From positions 1,054,001-1,118,000 of the forward strand of contig JAUEDM010000004.1 of the NCBI GenBank assembly GCA_033439685.1: a stretch of DNA of 64,000 nucleotides, given 5' to 3'. Each line of letters starts with the position of its first letter. The stretch's first letter is position 1. The translations under genes were made by a program, and so were the position numbers. Source of the DNA: Apodospora peruviana (lineage: Eukaryota > Ascomycota > Sordariomycetes > Sordariales > Lasiosphaeriaceae). This document shows positions 1-11,842 of the stretch, piece by piece. The notes below the pieces were generated by a model. The model searched no databases, was not told the DNA's origin, and saw only the letters and a list, made by a program, of their open reading frames with translations.

Positions 1-298
1 CGCATCAGTCCATCCCAGCTTTGGGATCTAGGAATTCGCCCGACAGAAAGTGAACACCCGTCGATTTGGAGAAAAGCGGGTTCAATAGTAGGTAAGGTAG
101 TTAATACAGTGCGGCTACCCAGCACTGCTAAAAGCTTTTCGTCAAAAACAGAGCGGCCCGTCTAACAAGACACTTGCCTCGAAAGCCCACCCGACTGCGA
201 ACTCGCCATCCCGGCGCCGGCGGCCTTAGCTCCATAGGTCTACCTCGGCAGACTTTTCAATTACCATCAAAGCATACGTTTTATACCCTTCGCCCAAG
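1..298. other. Upstream region of the RING-CH gene
   Basis: Sequence ahead of the first gene. I see no other coding signal; it should hold the 5' UTR and part of the promoter of the gene starting at 299. Confidence 0.4.
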
Positions 299-1403
299 AT
301 GGCGAGTCCCGGCAGCGACATCAGCGAGACGCCCAATTGCAGCATTTGCTTGGGAGAGGCGAGCGAGGAGGCCAGTTCGAAACTCCTCCACGTGTGCATT
401 TGCTCAGCGGAGTACCATCCAGAGTGCCTGGATAAGTATGTGTCGATCCGGGAAAGGGAAAATAATCCCCTCGTATGTCCAGCATGCAAGCGCGCCCTCG
501 CGTTTGATGAGCCGTTCGACCCCGTTGTGGCCCTCCGCAATGCTCTACACCGCCGGTATAGTCGCACCTCACCGCTCATTCTTTTAATGATCATCTCGAG
601 TGGCGGTATCGCCGGCTCGGCATGGTACGGCTGGAACGCGGCCGCCACCTTCGCCGGAACGGGACCGGTTGTCAAATGGATGTTTGGCCGCCGGGGTGGG
701 AGTCCCGCACCGGCTGTGCTGTTCAAAATATGGGGACTCTCTCTTATCGGCCCAGGTCTGGTTATCACGCGGGCGCTGCCCGGGTTGGGGAGTATTCTTG
801 CCCCTGCTTCCCTTTTTGTAAGTTTTCTCGTCCACGTCTGCCCCCCCCCCCCCCCTGGTTAGGCCTATACGGGTGTACTGACACTTTTTTTGCCTGTGCT
901 CGTGAACCAGTACGCCACAGTCCTTTTAGCAAGACAAGAGAAGCCGTCGTGGCCACCGTCTCCGGCATGGGCTATGGTCCTGATGCCGTGGGTGAATAGA
1001 GCCTATTCGTGGCTCTACTACGCGTCTGTCGGCCCCCTCGAAAAGCGTCTCAACCGAGCTCTGCACAACGGGCTGAGCGCCCAGGAAGCGCCAGGTCTGC
1101 CAGCAGGAGAAGGGAGCGCACCAGTTAACAACGACGACCAAACCGGCGACAGGAGAGAGGGGGGTCTTTGGGCAGCCGCGGTCTCCGTGGGCCAGGCGGT
1201 ACTGAGGCTTTCTAACGGCGACAATGGGGCGGAAGTGGAGATTAGAGTCGGCGGTGAGGTTGACGACGGCGGTGACCAGGTACAACAAGAGCAGCAACCT
1301 CCAGCACAAACAGAGGAGCAGCCTTCGCCGCCGCCCGAACAACAACCACCTCAACCGGCACAAGAAGTTCAGCATAACCAAAACCAAAACCAGAGACAAA
1401 ACG

Positions 1404-1436
<33 letters not shown>

Positions 1437-1792
1437 CATTCTGGCCTAGTATGTCCGGCATAATAAACAGCTTGACTACTTCCCTCCTCTTTCCCGGCAT
1501 ATCGTACTGCATGGGCGAGCTCATCCGGGTCGTGGCGCCAGCGTCGTGGGTCAACACCATCCCCACCAGCATGATGAGAAGGCAGCCACGCGCCGGCCTG
1601 TTGCAGCACCGATGGGGCCGCAGCCTTGTTGGAGGGTGTTTGTTTGTCGTGCTCAAGGACGCATATCCTGTGGACCAAGGATCGTCGGGTCAAGCAGAAA
1701 CTGAAGCGGAGGATGAAGACCTATCCGAGAAGGCCGAGGACTGTACCTTCCACGCCCGTGGTAGCGCCCGTGACGACCGCCCCGGTCAGTGA
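299..1792 (+). CDS. RING-CH (RINGv) zinc-finger membrane protein, probable E3 ubiquitin ligase
   Basis: Two exons, 299-817 and 911-1792, give 466 residues. The 93-bp intron (818-910) has a GTAAGT donor, an internal run of 15 C and a CAG acceptor, and is phase 0. Residues about 12-65 form a C4HC3 RING-CH finger: C-S-I-C-L-G, then H-V-C-I-C, H-P-E-C and C-P-A-C-K. RING-CH proteins of the MARCH/Doa10 type are membrane ubiquitin ligases. Hydrophobic stretches follow at about residues 97-115, 140-175 and again near 390, so membrane anchoring is likely, but topology is uncertain. The region around residues 260-345 is rich in Q, P and N, ending in a run of about 11 Asn encoded by an AAC repeat. Ligase activity is inferred from the finger alone. 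ATG 299 is chosen because the finger follows at once; no better upstream ATG is seen in frame. Confidence 0.85.
1404..1436 (+). repeat. AAC microsatellite coding poly-Asn
   Basis: About eleven AAC units inside the RING-CH gene, giving a poly-asparagine tract. Length is likely to vary between strains. Confidence 0.8.
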
Positions 1793-2645
1793 TATGGGAT
1801 TGTGAAACTCTCTCTCACACGACGTGGGGCTTGTTGTCGATGGACATGGGAAGGTAAGACTGGTAAATATATTGCCAATGGAGCGTGAAATAATGATCGC
1901 TTGGCGTTGCTTAGGCATGGTATTATCAGCACGGCGTAGATGCTAAGTAAGTCTGTATATCTGGCTTGGCTCCGGCTTTAGTTTTTCTTGGTACTGTATC
2001 ACTATGCAGAGGTTATTGGGAGTTCACATACCTATTTTATGGTTACATGATTGGGGGAGTTTCCAGCCCTTACAACCAAACCCCCAAGTCTAGATACCCC
2101 ATCCAAACAAAGTTCGATGCTAGTTCATATTACAAGACACACTCCCTCAAGGGAGGGGGAATCGGTGATATAATATTATAAAAGGGGCTGGTTGGTTGCG
2201 TTGGAAATGGTTGCAGAGATCGGTTGCATTGGCTCCTTTACAAAATGCATACGGAAAGAAGAGAAGAATGGCTGCACCTGGATGTTCCAGACGGTCAGAA
2301 GACGAAACGAATTGTTGCCTTGAGAACCCAGAACCTTCCTTTCAACATATGCCCCTTGATGACTGGATCGGAACGGCGATGACTTTGTTCCGCTCCAAGC
2401 TCCTCAATGTCACGCCAGTCAAATAGGGGGAAGCAAGACGCCTTGGCTGTTGTTGTCGGAGCTGGAGACGGAGGATATCTGGTCTGGAGTCTCCAAAGAA
2501 AGAATCTTGATATGCCTTACCGAGGTAGGTGTGATGGTTGCAGACACCCGAGATAATATCTTCACGTCCATCCCAGCCCAGTTCAATAATTCACTGGGTC
2601 GACTATAACCGATCCGATATTTGAATGCTCAGGTAGGTATCAAAC
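1793..2645. other. Intergenic region between convergent genes
   Basis: It holds the 3' flanks of the RING-CH gene and the galactokinase gene. The short reading frames here lack splice support or recognisable protein features; I see nothing else. Confidence 0.4.
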
Positions 2646-4270
2646 TTAGACTAGACCTCCCTCCGTGTGTAAGTACAGCGCACTGCCGCTCCCCGGCCTG
2701 CTAACCACCACCGCCGCCTCCTTCTGCTCCTCCGTCAGGTCCATCTTACTATAGTACTCGCGCTCCCACGCCTCGCGCACCGCTTGTACCTTGTTCGCAG
2801 GAACCAGATGCACGCTGCACCCGCCCCACCCGGCGCCCGTCAGCCGACTACCGTAACTTCCAGCGTTCCTGGCGATTGAGCAGAGCCGGTCGATCTCATC
2901 GCAACTACACTCGTACACGTCGCGGCACGAGTCCTGCGTCGCGTTGAGCAGACCCCCAAGCTTGGCGTTGTAGTCTTCGCTTGTACTGTCGCCGTGCTCG
3001 AGCAATTCCATGAACTTGAGCACGCGGAGCGCTTCGCTGAACACATGCAGTGCGCGCTGGCGCAGCTTGAACCGCTCGGCCCGCACGGGGAAGCGACTCG
3101 TGAACTGGTCGTTGAGCTGGTCGACCGAGACGTTTAAGACGGCAGCGATTTCCTCCCGCGTGTAGCCGTTTTCGTTTGACAAGGTCTTGGCGGTCAATCT
3201 GATGAGTTCCTCAAGCTGCTGTTCTTGTGAGAGGTTTGACTTATCGGATAGAGCAAAATAGGTCTCGTGGAAGCCGTGGAGGCTGATGCCGAGTGGTGCG
3301 GCGTCGGCGGGCAGGCGCGTGGTGGGCGGGTTGAGGACGGCGTTGAGGTAGGCGGCCGCGAGGCTGCACTCGACCACGCGGAGGTTGTAGTGGATGGGTC
3401 CGGTGACGTGCTTGTCGGCCGTGACGAAGGATTGGACGATCAGGAAGGTGAGCTCGGGGTTTGTCTTAGGGAACTGGACTGGGCGGGCCTTGAGGGACGG
3501 TGTGAATGACACAAAGAGCGCGGAGCCGCGTTCTGAGAAGACGGAGGCGGACTGGTCCATTCTGCGTCCAAAAGGGTTGGTTACTCATGGTGATCAAGAT
3601 ATGGTATAGGGGCAGAAGCATGCATGCAGACTCACCCCCCTGAGTTTACACCCACAGCCCTCTCACTGACGATGGCGAGCTCGGTCAGCTCGGTCTTGTC
3701 GACTGCCTGCTCGCCGTTGGCCGCCATAACCGCTAGCGCACTCGCGCTGACAAAGGCGGCGCTCGAACTCAAGCCACCTCCTGCCGGGACGGTCCCATCC
3801 ATCAAGATCTGCATGCTCTTGGGGGTAAAGTCGTCGCCACGCTTCTTGCGCAACAGTTCGAGGGCGCCTCGCAAGCCGGACTTGAAGTAGTTGGTCCACT
3901 CGTGGACGGTGGCGTCGATGTCGACGGCATCGTAGGGGACGTCGAACTCGTGAGACGGGAAGCGTTGGTCCTGGACGTTGGCGATCTTGATCTTGAAGGT
4001 GCCGGCTTGGGTCTGCGAGATGTTCTCAGTCGACACGGCCAGCAGTGCGTCGGCGGTGATGGCCATGGGCAGAACCGAGTACAGCGAGTAGTCGATGTGC
4101 TCGCCGATGATGTTCACCCGGCCCGGTGACCGAGCAACAAACTCGGGAGCTTGGCCGTAAACCAACTCGAACTTGGACACGAGGCTGCTCCATCGCTTCG
4201 TCTGTGAGGACAGGGCATCCGCAGTATAGATGTCCTCCAGGGACCGCGCAACGGGCACCGAACCAGCCAT
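2646..4270 (-). CDS. gal1: Galactokinase
   Basis: Two exons, 4270-3636 and 3561-2646 on the minus strand, encode 516 residues, the usual size for fungal galactokinase. The 74-bp phase-2 intron (3635-3562, donor GTGAGT, acceptor CAG) falls inside the conserved block G-V-N-S-G-G|M-D-Q-S-A-S, which becomes continuous only after splicing. The other GHMP-kinase signatures are present: [15 protein letters not shown] near residue 48, the phosphate-binding G-G-G-L-S-S-S-A-A near residue 166 and the C-terminal L-T-G-A-G-W-G-G-C block near residue 450. The enzyme phosphorylates galactose at C1 in the cytosol, the first committed step of the Leloir pathway. No other galactose gene lies beside it. A second GHMP kinase such as N-acetylgalactosamine kinase is less likely given the galactokinase-type first motif. 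Confidence 0.95.
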
Positions 4271-5135
4271 GATTTTCTATGGGCAGTAGGAAGCAAAAGA
4301 ATGTTAGACGATGGTTTGAATCGACCACCCGGTACCCTAATTATTCTCTCTGTTGCCCCGCGATGAGAAAGAAGCTTGAGCTTGCCCCGCAATATCGTCA
4401 CTGGAACAACACTTACAGCAGGGGATGGATATGAGGGGCCAAACGTGAGGGGAAGAATGGGGGGAAGCTTTCGAAATTGGAGCTGGGGCGGGTGGAGGAG
4501 GAGGACCCTCATGCAAAGGATACAAACGGTTTTATCCAGAATCGGTCCGAGGGAGAGGAAAGCATGACGGACTGTTGCACACTTCCAGACGTACCTTCCT
4601 TGTCCAGATCAAAGTGCACGCAGTGAAGGAACACAACTTAGAGTCATGCAAGCCCTTCTTTAGGTGCATGTCCGTTCACCGTAGCCCAATGGACCATTAA
4701 CCGCCGCGCGACAAAGTACACCTGCTGTGGTAGTAGAACTAGTGGGTCACGTACGGGTACAGGGCACCTTGGCTTGAGTGGAAGTTGGAGAAATCGGCAA
4801 TCTGCCAGCCGGGTGGGACTCTGTTTCGGTCCCCATCCTGTCCCGTCCTTGTCTAGTAAGACCGTTCCTTCCGGGCTGCCCCGGCCCCGGCCCGGTCAAC
4901 CGTTCATGTTTTTCGGATAAACATTCTACTTTTACTTCGCTGTAACTGTCTAATTACTCCTCCTTGGGTATACATACATACATGCCAATAGTTTGTAGCT
5001 TAATCTGAGCAAACAATATCTGCTAACTATTTGATCCCTCACACCAGAGTTTTTGGTTAGAAACAAACTCAACATCCCGAGAAAATACCTTCCTGCCAAA
5101 ATTAAACGCCGCACACATTGCCCGGTTCGTTCCCA
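4271..5135. other. Galactokinase upstream region and helicase 3' flank
   Basis: About 860 bp between two minus-strand genes. It should contain the galactokinase promoter and 5' UTR. I see no further gene and no regulatory site I would name with confidence. Confidence 0.4.
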
Positions 5136-8027
5136 TCAAGAAAGCAGCTTGCGAAGATCAGACATGCTTGTCTCCTTCACCTGCTTCTTCTTTCCCTTCT
5201 CCTGGAACGCCTTGGTAACAAGCTCTCTCTTGCGCGCCTGGATGTCAAGCACACGTTCCTCTACGGTACCCTCCATCACGAGTCGCCACACCGTCGTCGG
5301 CCGCTTCTGGCCGAGACGGTGCACTCGATCCACGGCCTGATCCTCGATGGCCGGCGCCCACCAGCTATCAGCGAGAATGACCGTATCGGCAGCCACCAGA
5401 TTCAGGCCCACGCTGCACACGCTCAAGCTGGCCAGCATGATCCGCGTTTCGGGATCGGTATCGAGCGCTTGGATGGCAGCGTCACGCTGCGAAAACTTCA
5501 TGTTGCCGTCGATGCGTGTGTGCTTGTATCCCGCCTCAACCAGTTGTTGCTGGATTACGTTGAGGAACGAAGTCCACTGCGAGAAGATGATGACTTTGGA
5601 ACCCTCATTTTTCATGGTAGCCTGCAGGATCTTAAGCAGAGCCTCTGTCTTTGAGCTCTTTGCCTCAGGATCGACTTCTTCTTCGTCCGACGACGCCTCA
5701 GGGGCTGGCTCAACTAGCTTGTCATCCGACAGTGGAGCCCGGCACATCGGGCACTTTTGTTGTATCTCGATAACTTTCGAGATGCAACCCAGGCAAAAGA
5801 CGTGCTTGCAGTGGGTGATCACCGGCTTAGTCATCAACTCCATACAGACAGCGCACTCCTCCTGGCTTTCTATGACAAGTTGGAGGGCCTGCTGCAGGAG
5901 AGCCCGATTCTCAGCGGTGAGGGATACGACGCTCGTATCCTCAAGAAATGCCATGAGGTCGGTGATACGTTTCTTACACAAAGTCCAATGGTTACACCTA
6001 CCACTGTTAGTAATGACCCAGGAGAACAAATGTATTGATTGGGGTTTGGACTTACATCTGTCGAAGGCGGAGAAGTCGCTCAAGGACGTGTTGGAACCTC
6101 CCTGGAGAACTGCTCTTTTTGTGCTGGAACTTCTCAAGTTCACCCTGGGCCTCTAAGAGCAGAGCATCGTACTTCTTTTTCTCATCTGCCCAGAAGGTAA
6201 TACGGTGGATATATTCAGTCTTTGGCGGCAGCTTAAGGTCGACGAATTTCATATCCTTCTTTCGGCGCAGGCAGAGGTCATTCATGAGCGACTGTAAGAG
6301 GATCTCGGCCCCAACATCACCCCATGCAAGCGGTCTGGCAATGACAGTGTTGAAGACCTCCGGCTGCTCTATACCACCGGTAATGCCGAGGAAATTTAGT
6401 AGGGAATGCAGATCTTTGATGTTGTTGATAATTGGGGTTCCTGTGAGCACCCATTTGGATTGGGCTTTGAGCGTGCAGGCCGCTTCGGCCGCCCGAGTTT
6501 TGGCGTTACGAATGGTATGGCCTTCGTCAAGAACAACCCGGCGCCAATTGGTGTTCTGGAGAGGCCCTTTATCGCTAGACAAGGTTCCATAGCTCGTGAT
6601 CACAACACCATAGCTGTCCAGTGACTTGGCTGAGCTTTGCTTGGAGCCACCGTGGTAAATCAGCACCTTGGGCAGGTGCTCGTCGTGTACATGGCGTTCA
6701 ATCTGTTGTTGCCAGTTGCTCATCACACCGACAGGCGCCACAATAAGGGTGGTTCCTTCACCTCCAGTCATGATCAGACTGATGATTTGGAGGGTTTTAC
6801 CGAGACCCATATCATCGGCCAATATGCCTCCAGATAGGAGACGAGGAGGGGGTGACGTGACGGTGAAAAGGGTCGCCATATTGCAGTACCTGCCTCTGGC
6901 GTCGCGCTTCCACAGTTGTGTTGAATCCTCGGAGTCTGGCGCCGGAAATTCCGGATTCTCCTTAGCTGTGAGCCAAGCAAGACCCTGAAGCTGATATGGC
7001 AGCAAGGTGGCACGCAAGCTCTCGGGCTGCTGGGCCATCGGCATACTGGAGAGTTGCTCCTCATCCTTGACCAAGGACTTGACAAATTCTGTACCAGTAG
7101 CTCGAAGGTTGACAGCCTGGCTAGCCTGAACCAACTGCTGCACTGTGAATTCAGGCTGAGTTGGTTTTGGTTTCTCAGGTTTGCGATGGACAATTCCGGC
7201 GGAGCTCCGACCGCTCTTCAAGCCCATAGCCCTAGCTTGGTCATCGGTCAACATGAGAAGATCATCCTGTGAACTCTGGCTAGCTTGGGACAACTGCTGG
7301 AGTTCAGCCTGCCTGCGAGCCTGCTGGAGTGCAGCCGCTCCGCGGGTTTCCTTGAGCTGGGTGGCCTTTAGGATTTTATCCTTCTTAAGGCGCTCTTCCA
7401 GGTGAGCTCGTGCATTCGGGGCGCTGGTACCATACACGTTGATCCGGGCAGGACAGTCCCACTGACCCTTCTCGCCGGTAATAACGGCTTCGATGGAAAT
7501 GTCATCAGTGTCCTGCGAGCTCGCTGTTAGGCTTGGCGTTGGGAATCAAGGGTCGTACAATGTATTACTTACAAGATATGGCGCAAGCTTTGCGGCCACA
7601 GTTCTCGGGATGTGTCCTATTTGGATGCCAAAAACGTTGTCGACTCGGATTGCGTTTTTATCGTACTGATTGAAGGGCTCTCGTTTACAAATGACAACCT
7701 CGCCCGGGGTGGCGACGCCACGGTAGTGTCTCACACCCACGATCTTGGCCTCTGGTCGGCAGTTAGTTTCAAGACCTGATCGGGGGTTGCACTCTCATGC
7801 TCGGACATACCGAAAGAACCATAGAACTCGCGAACAGGACCATCATCTCTCTGAGTAAGGTCAGTCACGTTGGGCTCGAATTCGTCCTCGAAGAGATCGT
7901 CCCACGGCACTTGGCTGTTGGTGTATCCGGATGATGAAGGGCCAAAGCGTGGCGACTTGGGCGGGCGACTGCTCTGGCCGCCGTCGACATCGAGCGAGGC
8001 CCGACCTCGTTTGCTCCGAGATGCCAT
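5136..8027 (-). CDS. HIRAN-SNF2-RING helicase of the HLTF/Rad5 type
   Basis: Four exons, 8027-7811, 7751-7573, 7512-6056 and 5997-5136, encode 904 residues. The three introns are 58-60 bp with GTATGT or GTAAGT donors, and all frames agree. A HIRAN domain (start V-G-V-R-H-Y-R-G) covers residues about 74-140 and emerges only when exons 1 and 2 are joined. The Swi2/Snf2 ATPase follows with D-D-M-G-L-G-K-T near 365 and the DEGH box near 462. A C3HC4 RING finger (C-A-V-C ... H-C-K-H-V-F-C ... C-P-M-C) sits near 667-705, between the two helicase lobes, and lobe 2 fills the C-terminus. This HIRAN-SNF2-RING order is that of HLTF and Rad5, which remodel stalled replication forks and polyubiquitinate PCNA. 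It is shorter than typical Rad5 (over 1100 residues), so it may be the HLTF-like paralogue rather than the Rad5 orthologue itself. Confidence 0.93.
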
Positions 8028-8762
8028 TGCGCTTGTGGTTCACCAACTTGCTTTGGCAGGGGTGCAAGGACACGATAGATGGATTATGGATACGTCCCAA
8101 AATAGATAGAGATGGTAGGCGAGCGCGACCCGTACGTGCACTGAAGTTGTGAATCGCTCAAAATGCGACAATTGGCCAGATTTCCGAGGTGCAGCTTTTT
8201 GGAAGCAGACCAGAATCAAAATTTTATGGGGGAAATTCAAAATGCCAGTAATAATTTGGGACGGGGCAATTGAAAGGAAGATTCAACAGAACAATAAGAG
8301 AAGAAGCAACGAAGAACGCGACTGCCAAGCCCAATCTTCGACCCTTGCAGCTCCCGCATTTTCGCGTGCGCACGTGCGTGAAGACCGCCTCAGAAATTCG
8401 GACAGGGGTTAATAAACTTTCTCGGGTCCAGATCCGGAGCCGACGTTCAGTTCAAGATCTCATTTCATTTGCAGAACAAAAGAAACGTCGTTGTTTATAA
8501 TCCGTAAAGAATAAACTTCATAAAATCCTATCTGATCGCTCATACTATCATACCAACCATTAATCCAAACCTTACCTACATACGTACAAAAATGCATCGT
8601 TGTACTCATCAACTGTCATCATGTCAAAGGCAAGAACTAAAAGAGCAGACCAAAGCCAAAGCAAACCAAGCCAAGCCAATACCGCGATACAAATATCCAC
8701 ATCATTGGCGCGCCGCATGTCCCTTTTTTTTTCATCGATACGGTATGTCAGTCAAGTTTAAC
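8028..8762. other. Upstream region of the helicase gene
   Basis: About 730 bp between two minus-strand genes, holding the helicase promoter and the 3' UTR of the DUF3659 gene. It is AT-richer than the flanking exons. No other gene is seen. Confidence 0.4.
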
Positions 8763-11700
8763 TTAACCGCCCAAGACACCGCCGAGAAGACCACCGCTCC
8801 TCTTCTTTCCGCCACCACCGGTGACCTTGCCAATACCGAGGCCCTCGAGCACACGGTTGATGCCCAGTGTCCCGAGCAGACCGTCGAGCAGGCCACCCAG
8901 ACCAAGACCGCTGAGCTATAAGCGCAAATATTGTTAGCCATCATGGTAGTGTCTTTTGTTGGAAATCAAAACTTACCAGTCTACCCACAAGCCCAAGGAC
9001 ACCGCTCAGCAGCAAACCGACGGCCGCCAGAATCTGGAAGAGCGGTTCGTTGAGCAGACCCCAGAGCGGGTTGAGCTCCTTCTTGGCGTGTGGCATATCC
9101 TCGAGCTTGCGCTTGGCGTTCTCGATGCACTGCGTCACGTCTCCAGTAAGGTCCTTCAGCACGTCGGCGAGGTGGTACTCCTCGGGAGTCGCCTCGCGCG
9201 CCGCCGTCTTGTGCTTGGCGTTGGCGGCGATGCGCCCGTCAGGGTCGAGGCCCTTGATGATGCCCTTGGCCTCCTGCAGGATGCGGCCGCCCTCCTCGAT
9301 CAGCGGGCGAACCTCCCGGACGAGTGCTTCCTCGTCGCGCTCGTCCTCGGGCGTGCGCTCGGCCTTGTCAATTTTCTGTTGTTGGTAACATGTGTTAGTA
9401 AACTAATTATTAACCTGTAAGCCTAGGGATTATTAGGTAAACGTACCTCGGTAATCATCTTGCAGATGGGACGGATCTTGTCCAGGCACTGCTCAACACA
9501 GACAGCCATCTGTTGTGCGAGCTTCCTGTCGTTCTCCATCTGCTCCCGCTTGGCCTTCTCCTCAGGCGACTCCCCCTCCTCCTCCTTGGGGATATCCTCA
9601 AGAAGAGAGCAGTGGCCGATGACGGTGCCCTTGTGGTCCACAACGTCGCCGTCGTCGTCAATCTCCTTCCCGGAGCACATTGACAAATCGCCGGTGGTCA
9701 GCTTGCCGATGACGTTTCCGTCCTCGTCGACAACGTTGCCCTCCCGGTTGACCTTGCGCCCTTCCATCGGGTTCTTCTTGCGCTCGACCTCCTCGGGCTC
9801 CCAGCGCTCGGCGTGGCCGATCACGTTGCCGTTCTTGTCGATAACGTCACCGTCATCGTCGACGGCCCGGCCAAAGAGGACCTTGCCGTCGCCTTGGGTG
9901 AGCCGGCCGACAATGTCGCCGCCCGGCGTGACGATGGTGCCGTCCTTGGCCACTGTGCATCCCTCGAGTTCGGCGAACGGACCCTCTTTCATGCCCTCGC
10001 GCTCGCCCTCGGGAACGACTTCAGCGGTGCCGAGGATGTCGCCGCTTTCGGAAAGGATATTTCCGTTCTTGTCGCACATGCGGCCGATCATGCGCTTGAC
10101 GTCGCCCTCGACGACGCGGCCGTAGATGTTGCCTTGCCCGTCGACGACGTTGCCGGCCTTGTTGACGCGCTTACCGGCGAGCATGGACTTGTCCACCTCC
10201 GGCTCTGGCTCCGGCTCGGCCTCGGGCTCTGGCTCCCAGCGCTCAGCCTTGCCGATGACGTTGCCACGCTTGTCCAGGATGTCGCCGTCCTTGTCGACAG
10301 GGCGACCGCGCAGGACGTTGAGGTCACCCGAGACCACCTTGCCGACCCACTCGCCGTTGCTGACGACCATGCCGTTGCCATCCACAACAGCGTCCTCGAA
10401 CGACTCGAACGGCGCGGGCTCCTTCATCATGTCGTCGCGCTCGCTGTCCGTGATGGGCTCGGCCTTGCCGATGACCTTACCATTCTCGCTCCAGATGTCG
10501 CCGTTCTCGTCCACCTTCTTGCCGATCAGGTACTGCAGGATGCCCTGGGTGACGCGCCCGACAACCTTGCCGTCGGCACCAACAACGTTGCCGCCCTTGT
10601 TGACGGTACCGTCCTTCATCACCGAGAAGTCGAGTTGCTCCGGCACCGTCATCGAAGTTCCTGTAGGCCCGATGGTGGACTTGCCCTCCTCTTGGCCCTC
10701 CTCCTGGCCGACGGTGGTGCCTTCGCCTTCCTGGTACTGCTGCGTCTCCGTGCCGGTGCCGGTAACCGTCTGGCCCTCGGTCTGGCCCTCAGTCTGCGTC
10801 TGCGACTGGCCGGTCTGCATCTCGGACTCGGTTCCGGTTACGGTACCCTCTTGCGCGGAAGCCTCTTCGGTCCCGGGCGCAAACGACACAGACTTGCCCG
10901 TCACCGATTGTGGCTGGTCCTGCTCGTCTTGCATTTCCGAGGGGGTTGCTTCTTGGAGCTCAGTGGGGGTCTTCTCCGTGAGACCGTCCTCACCCTCGGG
11001 CTGGGCAGTTTCATCGTCGCCGCCAGCTGTCGTCTCAGGAGCCGGTTGCTCGGTGCCCTCTTCCTCTTGTTGTGTTTGCAGCTGCTCGGAGCCCTGCTCC
11101 TCGGTGGTCGCTGGCGGCTGCTGGTCTTCCCCTTCTGTCTGCTGCTCCGTCTGCTGCTGCTCGGAGGGAGCCGTCACGTTGTCCTTGGCGGACTGGAGGA
11201 ACGACTCGCGTGCCTCGCTGGTTTCCTGGTTCTCCGACGCGAGGTCAAACGCGCGCTTTGCCTCCTCGGTGAGCGAGGTCTTGGAGCTGGCTTGGTCTTG
11301 GTCAACACCCTCGGGTGCTGCCTCGCTAGCTGCTTCCTTTGCCTCCTCACCACCTTCCGTTGGGGCGAGTTCCTCTTGCTGGTTACCGTCCTCCGTCTGA
11401 GTCTGGGGAGTCTTTTCGGCAGCTTCTTCAGGTTTGGGGGCATCGTCTACAGGATCATCCTGGGCCTGAGACTCTGACGGCGCTGCTTCTCCCTGTTGCT
11501 GGGAAGAAGCCGCCTCGTCGTTGTCCTGCATCTTGATCTGCGAACTCCCAGACTCCTCCTCGATGTCCTCGAGATTCTTATCCTTTTGCTGGTGGGTGTA
11601 CTCTTTCTCGTCGACCTGCTCAAAGTCGTCTCCCGTGTCGGAGCCGTTGTTGTTGCTGGCGTTCTTGGGAAGTGATGGCGGCGAGGCGGCGGAGCGGGGC

Positions 11701-11798
11701 ACATTGCCCGCGTCCGAGGCCGTCTCGGCCGTCTTAGCGCCGCCCTTGCTGCCCGGCCAGGAGCCAGGCGGGAGAGTCTTCTTAGCGATGTCACTCAT
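8763..11798 (-). CDS. Large DUF3659 (LEA-like) repeat protein
   Basis: Three exons, 11798-9447, 9375-8977 and 8915-8763, encode 967 residues; the 71-bp and 61-bp introns are both phase 0. Residues 1 to about 385 are low complexity, rich in E, Q, T, S and P, and probably disordered. Residues about 394-720 hold five units of some 65-70 residues, each with two half-repeats of the form V-[ND]-[KR]-x-G-[ND]-[VI]-[VL]-D ... G-N-V-[IY]-G-[KR], the DUF3659 pattern. After these comes a helical region with C-V-E-Q-C-L-D-K-I, then a strongly hydrophobic Gly/Leu stretch (about residues 895-945) and a Gly-rich tail. Fungal databases often call such proteins LEA-domain proteins; I know of no proven biochemical role. 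A second DUF3659 gene lies 2.3 kb upstream. The 5' UTR has a GTT microsatellite. Septal-pore or stress roles are only speculation. Confidence 0.88.
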
Positions 11799-11807
11799 GT
11801 TTGTGGT

Positions 11808-11842
<35 letters not shown>

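Noticed and set aside
9813..11477. Long plus-strand frame of 554 residues
   Set aside because: It is the antisense shadow of the Glu/Gln-rich and repeat-coding parts of the DUF3659 gene; its composition (Leu/Arg/Asp/Val-rich) is what antisense reading yields.
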